Assembly (NCBI RefSeq): GCF_025949695.1
Contig: NZ_JAPDFL010000001.1
Span: 581,001-645,000 of the forward strand
Direction of reading: 5' to 3'
Source of the DNA: Pararhodobacter zhoushanensis
Lineage (GTDB): Bacteria > Pseudomonadota > Alphaproteobacteria > Rhodobacterales > Rhodobacteraceae
Length of the DNA: 64,000 bases
This document shows positions 1 through 11,400 of this stretch, piece after piece. Under the pieces are notes generated by a model. It ran no database searches and was not told where the DNA came from. It was given only the letters and a program-made list of their open reading frames with translations. Each line of letters opens with the position of its first letter. Position 1 is the first letter of the stretch. Made by a program: the position numbers and the translations under genes.

Positions 1-8
1 GAGTTTAC

Positions 9-3000
9 TCAAGCGCTCCGCCCGCATCGCGCGGCGCCTGGACATCGCGTCAAGCCTGCCGCGCGCTGCTTCAGCCTCGACCGGGGCTGCGGGGGCGGGG
101 TGGCGCTGACGGGTTTCAGCTTGGCGTCGATATGGGTGGCCAGCGCCGAAAGGACCGGAAAGCGGAACACATCGGTGATGGACAGACCGGGGAGTGCCAG
201 CGCCTCGCGGATCTCACGGTGCGCTTGCACGGCCAACAGAGAATGGCCGCCCAGTTGGAAGAAATTGTCGCCCGGTTTGACTTCAGTCACGCCCAGAACG
301 TGGGTCCAGATCGCCGCAATCCGCGCTTGGGTGTCGCCTGCATTGGCGGCGACCGGCGCGGCGATCACGGCGGGGCGCACCACGCCCGGCGCGGGCAGCG
401 CCTTGCGGTCGATCTTCTTGTTGGGCGTCAGTGGGAAGCTGTCCAGCCTAAGGATCTGTGACGGCACCATATGCGCGGGCAATTGCGCGGCCAGCGTGGC
501 TTTCAGCGCGCCCGTGTCGGCGTGGCCCAGCACATAGCCGACCAGACGCACGTCGCCCGGCACATCTTCGCGCGCGATAACAACGCTTTGCGTGACACCA
601 GATTGTGCGTCGAGCAGGGTTTCAACCTCGCCCAGCTCGATCCGATAGCCACGGATCTTGACCTGATGATCGGCCCGGCCCAAGAAATCCACCGCCCCGT
701 CAGCCCGCAGCCGCACCAGATCGCCGGTGCGATAGAGCCTCTCGCCGCCGATGGTGACAAAGCGTTCCGCCGTCAGTTCCGCACGTTGCCAATAGCCGCG
801 CGTGACCCCCGCGCCGCCGATCCACAGCTCACCCTCAGCCCCCAGCGGAACCGGGCGCTGCGCCTCGTCCAGCACATGCAGCGTGGTGTTGGCGATGGGC
901 GTGCCGATGCCGACAACGCCGTCACCGCCGGTGCTGCGCGCGGTGGTGGACCAGATCGTCGTCTCGGTCGGGCCATACATGTTCTGCACTGGCGCACCGG
1001 TGATCTGCGCCAGCTCAGACGCCAGCGCGCCCGGCAGGGCCTCACCCCCGACCATCATATGTTTCACGTGCGACAGCGCCGCGCGGGCCTCATCATTGCC
1101 GGCGAGCATGCGCGCCATGGACGGCGTGCATTGCAGATGCGTGACCTTGTGGCGCTGGATCTGTGCGGCGAGCGAGAAGTCACCGGCGTCCAGTTCCGCG
1201 GGTGCATTCGAGCGCCGCAGCACTTCGGCCAGTGGATAAAGCCCTTCGAGCACCTGCGCGGTGGGGATGCCATAGTCGATCAGGCAGCCGATCTCGGCGA
1301 TGCCGATGGCTTTCAGCTGCTCAACCCGGCGCAGGCAGTCGTCCACCGTGCCAAACAGGCCGGAATCCTCGAAATAGCGGTTGAAGGCATAGTCCAGAAT
1401 ACCGTCGACCTCATCCTGACTGAGGCTGTCGAGGTCAATCTGCATCGGGTTCGTCACGCCCTGCGGTTTCTTGAACGCCGGGAAGGCCCAGGCGTATTGC
1501 TTGACCAGCCCGGCGGCGGACAGCAGGTAGCTTTTCATCGGCCCGCGCGCCGTTTCGCGCGCGACGTCGCGGGTGCGGGCGACATAGGTGTGCAGCATCA
1601 GCGTGACGGTGAAGTCCTTGGGATCATGCCCAGCCTTGCGCAGCGCGGCGTGGTAGATCTTGATCTTGCCCGCGACCTCATCAATCGACTGGCCCAGCAA
1701 GTGGGTCAGCACATGCGCGCCAATCTCGCCGGCTTCACGCCAGGTATCGGGGTTGCCAGCGATGGTCAGCCAGAGCGGCAGTTCCTTGGACACCGGGCGC
1801 GGCAGGGATTGCACGCTGCGCGTCTCGCCATTGTGGTCAAACTCGACCGCTTCGCCGCGCCAGAGTTTGCGCACGGTCTCGATGGTGTCGAACATCGCGG
1901 CCTTGTTGTGGGGGACCGAATTTTCCGGCCGCAGCACAAAATCCACCGGATGCCAGCCACTGGCCATCGCTACCCCGGCGCGGCCGTTGGTCAAGTTGTC
2001 GATGACCGCCCATTCCTCGGCGATCCTGAGCGGATGGTGCAGTGGAGCAACGCAAGAGCCTGATCTGACGTCGATATTCTTGGTTACCGCCGCGACGGCT
2101 GCGCCAGTCACAGCGGGGTTCGGGTAGGGCCCACCGAAGGCGTGGAAGTGGCGTTCCGGCGTCCAGATCGCGCGGAACCCGTGGGTGTCGGCGAATTTCG
2201 CGCCTTCCAGCAGCAGTTCGTATTTCTGCGGACCGGGGCCGTCGTCATTGCCCCAGTAGAACAGGCTGAAGTCCATTTTCTGGTCAGACACCGGCAGCGA
2301 CCCGCCCGAGACCATCATGCGGTCCTCGTCCGAGGTCAGCACCAGCTTGAACCCGCGCGCCAGCGTCCAGAACAGCTCCAGCACCGAAATATCGAAGCTG
2401 AGCGAGGTTACGGCCAGCCACACCCCCGCCGGACCCTGCTGGATGCGGTCGTCCATCCCGGCGAAGAAATTGGCGACGTTGCGGTGTTCGACCATGACGC
2501 CCTTGGGCAAGCCGGTCGAGCCCGAGGTGTAGATCAGATAGGCGAGGTTTTCCGGGGCCGCCCCGGTGGCGGGGTTCTGTTCGCTGGCCGCCGCCAGCCG
2601 CGTGTCGGTGTCCAGCACCAGCAGTTGTGCGGCGTGGTCGGGCAGCGTGTCGATCAGCCCGGATTGGGTGACGATCACCGGCGCTGCACTGTCTGTCAGG
2701 AAGTGTTTCAGCCGGTCGGCGGGATAGGACGGGTCCATCGGCACATAGGCCCCGCCCGCCTTCAGAATACCCAGCGCGCCGATCAGCAGATCGGGCGAGC
2801 GGCGGGCGCAGAGCGCAACGGGCGTGTCGGGCGCGATGCCCATGGCTTGCAGCACATGCGCGACGCGGTTCGCCTTGGCGTTCAGCTGGGCGTAGGTCAG
2901 GCTTTGCCCCTCGAACACCAGCGCCGTGGCACCGGGGGTTCTGGCGACCTGCGCCTCGAACAGCTGGGCGATGGTCTGGTTGTCGAAGGGGCGGGCGGTG

Positions 3001-4511
3001 GCGTTCAGCTGGTTCAGGATCGCGCGTTCGGGGGCGCTGATCAGGTCCAGCGTGGCAAGGGGCGTTGCGGTGTCAGCGCTAGCCAGATGCGCGATGCGCC
3101 CGGCGCAAAGGTCGAGCGTGGCTTCATCCACCAGCGACAGGTCCGCCGAGAGTATCATGCCCTCTGATCCCTGAACGATGCACAGGGCGGTGCCGTCAAT
3201 CCGCTCGCCTGCGGTGGACAGACCCAGCGCGGGGATGGGGATGGGCATCAATGCCGGGTCACGCCCGATCAGGTCGCGGGCGTAAGAGGGATGCTTTGCG
3301 GCGGTTTCGAGGGTCGCGGCAATGGTGGTTTCCAGCGCCGAGAGGCTGTCGCCCAGCGGCATCAGCGGCACCCAGGCGGCGATATAGCGTGGCGCTGCAT
3401 TGTGCGCGGATTTGGTTTCAGCGCTGGTGAACGCCCAGCCGCTCGGCGCATAGGCCGACAGGATCGCAGCGGCGCGGGGGGCGGAAACGCCGGTCACGAC
3501 GCGGGTGGCGATCCCCTGCCCGCCCGGTTTGGCGGCCAGCTCGGCGGCGGTGAAGCCGGTCAAGGCTTTGCGCCAATGCGCCTCGCCTGCGGTCACGCGC
3601 GCCATCGCGTCGGTCAGCGCTGGTTCTGGCGCGCGCAGGATTTCCCCGACGCTGGCAATGTCTTGCACCGGCAGACCGCCCAGACAGGTGATCCCGCTCA
3701 GCCGCACCGCGCCATCGGCGCAGGCGACGGTCAGGGTGTCGCCAGCCTCAAGAACCGTGCCCGCAGCACCCTGCCCCGCCGCAATCTCAGCCTGCCCGAC
3801 TGCATAGACCCCGCGCGCGGTTTCAACTTTCGGCAGCGCCAGCGGGTTCCAGTAGCCTGCGTGATCCAGCGCGCGGACCGTGCGCACAATCTCAGCCGCC
3901 GGGCGGGTAAAATCGAGCCGCGCGGCCATTGCGGGCCGGTCATCGCGCAGCGTCAGCGTGCGCTGGCTCAGATCCTGCGCGCGCCGGTTCGGCACGCCCT
4001 GTTCCAGCGCGGTGATCACCGCCGGGAAACTCTCGATCGCCGCGCCATAGCAGCGGGCGTTCAGGGAAAAAGCGGTATCCTCGGGCGTGATCTCGAACAG
4101 CGCCTGCTCGACGATGGCGCCCTCATCGACGCCCCCCTCGATCAGGTGCCAGGTGATGCCGTGCTGCGCCTCGCCGTTCAGCAAGGCCCAGACCGGCGCG
4201 TTCAGACCGGCGTAGCGTGGCAGCGGTCCGTCGTGGAAATTGACCGCGCCCTTTGCCGCGCGGGCCAGCAGCGCGTCGGGCAGCAGCGAGAGGTTGGCAA
4301 TCGACAGCAGCCAGTCGAATGGGGCTGTCACCCGCCCCTCGATCCCCTTGCCCGGCGCGACCACGGGGACGCCCGCCGCCGTTGCCCAGGCGATCACCTC
4401 GGCATTGCGGCTGGCGATGGTGGTGAGGGAGTGTCCGCGACCCAGCAGAAGCTTTGCGCCTTGAATCAGCAGGGATTCATTGCCAACCAACACACATGAA
4501 AACGGGGTCAT
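9..4511 (-). CDS. NRPS: formyltransferase - half C domain - adenylation with embedded luciferase-like monooxygenase - carrier protein
   Basis: 1500 residues as read. Residues 1-290 resemble a methionyl-tRNA formyltransferase-type domain with an N91/H93/D129 triad. Residues 300-490 look like only the C-terminal half of a condensation domain; no HHxxxDG is present. The adenylation domain spans about 505-1370: A3 YTSGSTGLPKG near 661, A4 FDISVLELFW 706-715, A5 NMYGPTETT 1177-1185, A10 NKKIDRK. A luciferase-like FMN monooxygenase (about 745-1095) is inserted between A4 and A5, as reported for the MtaG and MelG modules. The carrier protein has GGHSL with Ser1424. The pocket residues read DILQMGMIWK, close to the glycine code. 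The start at 4511 has AGGAG seven bases upstream; a longer reading to 4709 lacks support. It lies 25 bases after the glycosyltransferase gene. The last 25 or so residues look frameshifted, and the alternative frame stays open to base 1, so the true gene probably leaves the window. No thioesterase is visible. Confidence 0.9.
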   Translation of the reverse strand: MTPFSCVLVGNESLLIQGAKLLLGRGHSLTTIASRNAEVIAWATAAGVPVVAPGKGIEGRVTAPFDWLLSIANLSLLPDALLARAAKGAVNFHDGPLPRYAGLNAPVWALLNGEAQHGITWHLIEGGVDEGAIVEQALFEITPEDTAFSLNARCYGAAIESFPAVITALEQGVPNRRAQDLSQRTLTLRDDRPAMAARLDFTRPAAEIVRTVRALDHAGYWNPLALPKVETARGVYAVGQAEIAAGQGAAGTVLEAGDTLTVACADGAVRLSGITCLGGLPVQDIASVGEILRAPEPALTDAMARVTAGEAHWRKALTGFTAAELAAKPGGQGIATRVVTGVSAPRAAAILSAYAPSGWAFTSAETKSAHNAAPRYIAAWVPLMPLGDSLSALETTIAATLETAAKHPSYARDLIGRDPALMPIPIPALGLSTAGERIDGTALCIVQGSEGMILSADLSLVDEATLDLCAGRIAHLASADTATPLATLDLISAPERAILNQLNATARPFDNQTIAQLFEAQVARTPGATALVFEGQSLTYAQLNAKANRVAHVLQAMGIAPDTPVALCARRSPDLLIGALGILKAGGAYVPMDPSYPADRLKHFLTDSAAPVIVTQSGLIDTLPDHAAQLLVLDTDTRLAAASEQNPATGAAPENLAYLIYTSGSTGLPKGVMVEHRNVANFFAGMDDRIQQGPAGVWLAVTSLSFDISVLELFWTLARGFKLVLTSDEDRMMVSGGSLPVSDQKMDFSLFYWGNDDGPGPQKYELLLEGAKFADTHGFRAIWTPERHFHAFGGPYPNPAVTGAAVAAVTKNIDVRSGSCVAPLHHPLRIAEEWAVIDNLTNGRAGVAMASGWHPVDFVLRPENSVPHNKAAMFDTIETVRKLWRGEAVEFDHNGETRSVQSLPRPVSKELPLWLTIAGNPDTWREAGEIGAHVLTHLLGQSIDEVAGKIKIYHAALRKAGHDPKDFTVTLMLHTYVARTRDVARETARGPMKSYLLSAAGLVKQYAWAFPAFKKPQGVTNPMQIDLDSLSQDEVDGILDYAFNRYFEDSGLFGTVDDCLRRVEQLKAIGIAEIGCLIDYGIPTAQVLEGLYPLAEVLRRSNAPAELDAGDFSLAAQIQRHKVTHLQCTPSMARMLAGNDEARAALSHVKHMMVGGEALPGALASELAQITGAPVQNMYGPTETTIWSTTARSTGGDGVVGIGTPIANTTLHVLDEAQRPVPLGAEGELWIGGAGVTRGYWQRAELTAERFVTIGGERLYRTGDLVRLRADGAVDFLGRADHQVKIRGYRIELGEVETLLDAQSGVTQSVVIAREDVPGDVRLVGYVLGHADTGALKATLAAQLPAHMVPSQILRLDSFPLTPNKKIDRKALPAPGVVRPAVIAAPVAANAGDTQARIAAIWTHVLGVTEVKPGDNFFQLGGHSLLAVQAHREIREALALPGLSITDVFRFPVLSALATHIDAKLKPVSATPPPQPRSRLKQRAAGLTRCPGAARCGRSA

Positions 4512-4536
4512 CTTACTCTCCTGGGGGTCTGCGTAC

Positions 4537-5451
4537 TCAGAGGCTATGTCGCAAAAGATCGCGGAGAAAGTGTGGCGGTGTCTGGCGCGGTTTGCGTTGC
4601 AAGACCACACGCAGGCCATAAATCCCCAGCCCCGCAACATGCGCCGCCGTCGCGGCCAGCGCATAGAGCCGCCCGTGGTTCTTTTCAAAATAATGTCGGC
4701 GCGAGGCAAACCAATAGCGCGGCACGCGCGCCCATTCCTTCATGCCCGTGCTGACCGAGCCGATGTGCATCACCCGGCTTTCCACCACATACACCGCCCG
4801 CCACCCGGCCCGCGCGCCGCGCAGGAAGAGGTCGGTTTCCTCGAAATACAAAAAGAACGTCTCATCAAACAGGCCGATCTGATCCAGCATCTCGCGCCGC
4901 ATCAGCACGCTGGCCCCGGCGACCCAATCGACAAGGGTGGTCGTGCTGGGCAGGGCCGGGGCAACGATGGCGCTTTTCAGCAGCTTCGAGATCGGACCGG
5001 TCTTTGCCGCCCCTTCAAATTCGCTGGCGATCGAGGGGAAGCGGAAGGCGGTGGTATGCGGCGCGCCGTCTGGCCCGTGGATATGGCTGCCTGCAAAGCC
5101 GACCTGCGGGTGGGTATCGAGGTGATCCACCAGCACGCGGATCGCATCAGGCGCGGGAAAGGCGTCCGAGTTCAGGATATAGACGTAATCGGGCGCGGAC
5201 CCGTCCGGCAGACCGGCGCGGATGCCGTGGTTATTGCCTGCACCAAACCCGCCGTTGCGCCCCGCTTGCAGCACGCGCACGCCGGGCCAACCGGCGGCGC
5301 TGAGCGCCTCATAGCTGCCGTCCTGGCTGTCGTTATCGACCACGGTGATCGAACCCTCGATTCCCTGCATCGCGGTGATTGCCGCCTCAACCGCGCGCGC
5401 CGTCATCTCGGCGGTGCGCCAGTTCAGGATGATGCACAACACGCTGCTCAT
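4537..5451 (-). CDS. Family 2 glycosyltransferase (rhamnosyltransferase-like) inside the PKS/NRPS operon
   Basis: 304 residues with a GT-A fold. The N-terminus is ILNWRTAEMT, followed by a nucleotide-binding VDNDSQDGS segment, GRNGGFGAGNNHG, the DxD-like NSDAF, and an acceptor-side FDETFFLYFEETDLF motif. This pattern is typical of GT2 enzymes that add rhamnose or similar sugars to lipid-linked or small-molecule acceptors at the cytoplasmic face. The start ATG overlaps the PKS stop by four bases (ATGA, 5448-5451), and the NRPS begins 25 bases downstream, so the three genes are almost certainly cotranscribed. Its position suggests that it glycosylates the PKS/NRPS product or links it to a glycan. 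That is inference; donor and acceptor cannot be read from sequence. Confidence 0.88.
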   Translation of the reverse strand: MSSVLCIILNWRTAEMTARAVEAAITAMQGIEGSITVVDNDSQDGSYEALSAAGWPGVRVLQAGRNGGFGAGNNHGIRAGLPDGSAPDYVYILNSDAFPAPDAIRVLVDHLDTHPQVGFAGSHIHGPDGAPHTTAFRFPSIASEFEGAAKTGPISKLLKSAIVAPALPSTTTLVDWVAGASVLMRREMLDQIGLFDETFFLYFEETDLFLRGARAGWRAVYVVESRVMHIGSVSTGMKEWARVPRYWFASRRHYFEKNHGRLYALAATAAHVAGLGIYGLRVVLQRKPRQTPPHFLRDLLRHSL

Positions 5452-8400
5452 GCTTCGGCCTTTGAGATCAGGGCTTTCAGCTTCGCCGCCATCACCCGCA
5501 CATTGGGTTCCAGCACCATGCTGTCATGGTCGCCCGGCACCTCATGCACGCCCAGTTGCGGCATCCACGCAGACCAGTCGTTATCCTCGGACACGTATTC
5601 CTTGGCCTGACTGACCCAGCGGCCGCCGGTGACCTTCCAGTGCTTGTCCAGCGCCGGGCGGAACAGGGCGACGGGGGCGTCGTAGTGGTCAAGGGAAACA
5701 TGCGGCAGCGCGTCGCGGAAGGCAGCTTCGATCGCGCGGTTGTGGAAACCGCTGTCCGCCTCGCCCTGCGCCTCTTCGGCCATGCGGGCAAGTTCCGCTT
5801 GCCACGCCTTACGCTCGGCCCTCCATTCGCCAAGGTAAGCCGGGCCTTTGCGGGCGAGTTCGGTCAGCTTGATCATCGCCTTGTCGGCGCGGCTCAGGCC
5901 GGGGCGCATCGGCAAGGGCGTGTCGAGCAGCGTGAGCAGGCGCACCTCTTCCCCGGCAGCGCGCAACTGCTTGGCCATTTCCAGCGCGGTCAGGCCACCG
6001 CCCGAGAAGCCACCGAGCAGATAGGGCCCCTGCGGCTGCACTTGCCGGACCTCGGCCAGATAATCCCGCGCGGCGTCATCCAGACGGGCATGCGGCTCGG
6101 CCCCACCCAGAAGACCCCGCGCTTGCAAGCCATAGAACGGGCGATCCGTGCCCAGCAGTTGCGCCAGATGGCGCAGGTTCAGGACGTTGCCGAACATACC
6201 GGCAACCAGGAAGAACGGGGTTTTCGGCCCGCCCTCGCCCTCATGCATCGGCACGAGGAACTCATAGCGCCGCACCGGGGTGGCGACCGCCGGCGCGTCG
6301 CCACTGTCCGAGATCCCGGCGATTTCGGCCACGCGGGCGGCGATTTTTTCAACCGTCGGGGCCTCGAACAGCACCGAGATGGGGAAATCCACCGACCACG
6401 TCTTTTTCACCCGCGCGAACAGGCGCACGGCGATCAGCGAGTGGCCGCCAAGGTCGAAGAAGCTGTCCTGAATGCCGACGCCCTCAACGCCCAGCAATTC
6501 CTCCCACATGGCAACCAGCATCCGCTCGACGTCATTGCGCGGGGCGATATAGGCGCTGTCCAGATCGGGACGCTCGAATTTCTGGCCGTCGCTGGCGGCG
6601 GTTTCCAGCGGTTGCGCGGATTCAGCGATCAATTCCGGCAGTGTCAGAGACGAAATCACCACCTGTGCCCGGACCACCGCCAAGGCGCGCAGGAAGCCCT
6701 CGGCCCCCTCAGCCGCGGTCAGCCCCTGCGCCAGATTGCGGGCGAGGCGTTCTTCGCCCGCGTTCAGCGCGCGGCCCTCACCGGGGGCGTCGCTGAATGC
6801 GACTTCCGACGGCAACAGCGGCGCGGGCGTGCCAAAGCCGCCCTCAAGTCGCTTGATCGTGAAGCGCTTGATCTGCGCGCAGATGGTGCCGTCGGGCATG
6901 GCGAGCGTGATGTCGAAACTGGCGAAACCCGGTTCTGCGGGCGCGATGCGGACGTGGCTGATGACCTGCGCGGGCAGGGCATGGAAAACGGTGACGCTGC
7001 CATAGCTGACCGGCACCCAGAGCGCGCGGCCGAGGTAGCCGGGGATCAGATCCATCGCCCAGCCGGTTGCCAGATCCATCAGCGCGGGGTGCAGGACGTA
7101 GCCCTGCGTGAGATCCGCATGGAAGGCGGGCGGCAAGGCCAGATGGGCGACGCCCTCGCCCGTGCCATAGGCCATGCGCTGCAACACGCGCCAGCGGGGG
7201 CCGAAATTGAGGTGGGCCTCCTGGCCGGTGGCGATGCCCTTCGTGTCCTCGGTGATGCCGGTCTGGCAGCGGGCGATCAGCGCGGGCACGTCCAGGGGCT
7301 CGGGTTGCGCGATGGGGCCCATGGTGATGCGCGCCTGCGCGTTCAGCACGAAACCCTTGCGCCCGCGCAGGGTTACATCCGAGCGCAGGGCGAAGTCATA
7401 CCCGGCGTCCGAGCGCGCCAGCGTGACCTGAATGTCGCGCGGCTGATCCACATCGAGCGCGCGGAAGAAGGTCAGATCGGCGATCTCGAAGGGTTCGCCC
7501 TCGCCCTGCCCGTGCAGCGATTGCACGGCGATCTCCAGCAACCCGGTGCCGGGCACCAGCGCATGGCCATCCTTGGTGCGGTGTTCGTCCAGCAACCACA
7601 TATCGGTGGTGTAGCGCGCCTTGAACACGCGGTTCATGGCGGCGTCGAAGCCCGCCGTATCCAGCAGAGGCACGGCAGTGGGCGTGTCAGGCATCGCCGG
7701 GCCCTGCCCCAGCCGCGTCGCCATGGCGTCGGCCGCCATACCGACCTCGGCCCAGATGCCCCAGTCGATGGCGGTGACCTTGGTCTTGCCACTGCGGGCC
7801 TTGGCCCACGCATTCAGGTATTCGTTGGCGGCGACGTAATCGACCTGCCCCGCCGGGGCGGTCAGGGTCGAGGTTGAGGAGAACACCACGATCCGCTCAA
7901 CCGCGCCATCGGGCAGCAGGGCGTCCAGCACGCGGGTGCCGTGGACCTTGGGGGCGAAGACGCTTTCCACGCTGCCGACGGTCTTGGCGGCCAGCGGCGC
8001 GTCGTCGATGGCCCCGGCGGCGTGGATGACGCCGTAGAGCGGGCCGAAACGGGACTTGGTGGCGTCGATTGCGGCGCGCATCTCGTCGATGTTGCAGACA
8101 TCGGCGGCGAGGGTGAGCACCTCGGCCCCCAGCGATTCCAGTCTCTCCACCTGCAGAATCCGGCGCATCAAGGGGCTGCCCTGCTCTTTGAGCGCAGGCC
8201 AGTCGGCGCGCGGCGGCAGGGCGGTGCGGGCGATCAGCGCGATCTTCGCGCCCGAGGTCCGGATCAGCGCCTCGGCCACCGATTGCCCGATACCGCCAAA
8301 GCCGCCGGTGATCAGCCACGCCGCGCCCTGCGGCAGCGCAGGCGCTTCAGGCAAGGGCTGCGCGCGCAGACGTTGCTCGAAGCGCTTGGTGCCACGCAGG

Positions 8401-11400
8401 GCGGCGATGGTGTTGGCGGGCGGCGTGAACAGCTCTTCCAGCAGCGGATCGGTCAGGTCAGGGTGCCCGCCGCGTTTGCGCGCGCGCGGGTCGATGTCGA
8501 GCGTCGAGACGGTCATTCCCGGCATTTCATGCGGCATGACGCGGGCGGGACCGGCGATCAGCGCCTTTTCCGGCCAGCGCAGCGCTTCGTCTTTCACCTG
8601 CGCGGCGCCGGATGTGATCACAGTTGTGTGGATCGGGCCGGTCAGCCCCTCAGCCGCGATGGTCTGGCCGAGGAACAGCAGCGAATAAAACCCCTGCTCG
8701 ACATGCGCCTGAAACGCGGACGAGCCGGGGCGGAAGCGTTCCTCACCGCTGGCCAGCCAGAAATGCGCGATACGGGTGGGGAGAGTGCCGCGATGCACCA
8801 GATCTTGCAGGAGTTGGTCGTAACCTTCGCGCCCGCGCTCGGACGGCAGGGTATAGGCGCTGTCGGTGCGGCGGCGGAAGCTGTCGCCCGCGTGCACCTC
8901 GATCACCTTTTGCCCGGCGGCGCGGAGCTTTGTGATCACGGGGGCGGCGATGCCGTCCTGATCCGCGAAGATGAGCCAGGTTTCCTGCGGCGCCTCATGG
9001 AGTTCGCTGTCGACATCAAAGTCGATCTCGGCCGAGCGCGCGACCCAGGCCAGCCGCGTGCCCATGTCGGCGATGTCTTCGATACGAGCGGGCAGCGCGG
9101 TGGCGGTTTCGATGCTGGCTGTGGCGGGGGCGATGAAATATTCGCGGCGGTCGAAGGGGTAGCCGGGCAGCGGCAACTTCACGCGCCTCGCCTCGCCCCA
9201 GATCTGCGCCCAGTCGAACGTGCCGCCCAGTGCCCAGATCCGGCCCAACAGGCCCATGTGGTAGGCGTCGTCGGCGATGTCCTCATCGGGATGCCGCAGG
9301 ATGGCCAGAACCTGCTGGCCGGGCACCGCGCCGTGCATGCGGGTGAGCGAGGACAGCGCCTTTCCCGGCCCCACCTCGATCCAGATGCGATTGGGCTTTT
9401 CGGCAAGGTTAGAGACACAGTCGGCGAACATCACCGTGCCGCGCAGGTGCTGGGTCCAGTAGTCGGGGCTGGTCGCCTGCTCAACCGTCAGCGGCTGACC
9501 GGTGCGGTTGGAGATGATCGGCAGGCTCGGCGCGTGCAGCGGGATCGAGGCGAGATAGGCGCGGAAGCGGGCAAGGATCGGTTCCAGCATCCGGCTGTGC
9601 GCGGCGATGTCGATGGCGATGCGCTGGGTGTCATGGCCATCGGCGGCAAGGCGCTGGGCGAGGTCATCAAGTGCTGCATCCGGCCCGCTGACCACGGTCA
9701 GCTCGGGCGCGTTGACCGAGGCGATGTCGAGATCGCCGAGGTAGGGCGTCAGCGCGTCGACCGAGAGCGGCACCGACAACATCCCGCCCGCAGGCACCGT
9801 ATCGAACAGCGTGCCGCGCAGATGCACCAGACCGATGCAATCCTCGAAGCTGAGCACACCGGCCAGACAGGCGGCGGTGTTTTCGCCCATGGAATGACCG
9901 ACCAGCGCGGCAGGCTGCACGCCCCAGCTCATCAGCATCTGCGCCAGCGCGTATTCGGTGATCATGATCAGCGGCAGCTGGACAGACGGGCGCTTGAGCG
10001 TCTCGTTGGCCGCATCCTGCGACCCCGGTTCGGGCAGCCAGAGCGCGCGCAGGTCATAGTCCAGGCGCGGTTGCAGCAGATCAAGGCCGCGGTCCATCCA
10101 TTCGGCGAAGACCGGCTCGGTTTCATAGAGATCGCGGGCCATGCCAGCGTATTGCGCGCCACCGCCGGGGAACAAGAAGACCACATCGGGGTTGTCGAGC
10201 GCGGTGTGGCTGAAGACGCGGCGCGGGTTGTCGGTTTCCAGCAACTCGGCGGCCTCAAGCGCCGTTTCGGCGACGACGACGCGGCGCTTGTCAAAGGCGC
10301 GGCGGCCTGTGTGCAGCGTCCAGGCGGTGTCGGCCAGATCCAGAGCGGGATTGGCGCGCAGATGCGCGGCGAGGTTTTGCGCCTGCGCGTCGAGCGTGGT
10401 TTTCGAGCGGGCCGAGAGGGTGAACAGCTGGAAGGGCCAGTCACTGCCGCCGCTGGCTTCGCGTTCGGGCGCTTCTTGCAGGATCGCATGGGCATTGGTG
10501 CCACCAACGCCCAGCGAGTTGACGCCCGCGCGGCGCGGGTGGTCGCGCTGTTCCCAAGACGTCAGGGCGGCGTTGACGGCGAAGGGCGAGGTTTCAAACT
10601 CGATGGTCGGGTTGGGGGCCTCAAAGCCCAGCGACGGCGGCATCTCGCGGTGGTGCAGCGAGAGCGCGACCTTGATCAGGCTGGCAACCCCGGCGGCAGT
10701 GTCCAGATGCCCGATGTTGGTCTTGACCGAGCCGATGCGGCAGAACTGCGTGGCCTCGGTGGTTTCGCGGAAGGCCTCGGTCATCGCCGCAACCTCGATC
10801 GGGTCGCCCAGATAGGTGCCGGTGCCGTGGCATTCAATATAGTCGATGGTCTCGGCGGGGGTGTCGGCGACGGCCTGCGCCTCGGCGATGCAGCGCGCCT
10901 GACCTTCGACCGAGGGGGCCAGATAGCCTGCCTTTTGCGCGCCGTCGTTGTTGATGGCAGAACCTTTGACCACGGCCCAGATGTGATCCCCGTCCGCCAC
11001 GGCATCGGCCAGCCGCTTCAAGACCACGCAGCCCGCGCCCGAGCCGAAAACCGTGCCCTGCGCGCGGTGATCGAAGGCGTGGCACTCGCCATCGGGCGAG
11101 AGGATCTCGCTTTCCTTGTACAGATACCCGCGACCCTGCGGCAGTTCGATGGTCACGCCGCCCGCCAGTGCCAGGTCGCATTCACCGTTCAGCAGGGATT
11201 GCGTGGCATAATGCAAAGCGACCAGCGAGGTCGAGCAGGCGGTCTGTACGTTGACCGAGGGGCCGCGCAGGTCGAAGATATGACTGACGCGGGTGGACAG
11301 AAAGTCCTTGTCGTTGCCGGTGTGGCGCAGCAGGAACATGCCGACATCGCGCACCAGATCGCGGTTCGAGCAGAGGTTGAAATAGAAATAGCTGCCCATG

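Noticed and set aside
471..2063. 530-codon plus-strand frame opposite the NRPS
   Set aside because: Antisense to the monooxygenase and adenylation domains; no motifs and low-complexity composition.
4512..4709. N-terminal extension of the NRPS
   Set aside because: ATG 4511 has a strong AGGAG and begins the formyltransferase fold; the extra 66 residues overlap the 3' end of the glycosyltransferase gene and look antisense-like.
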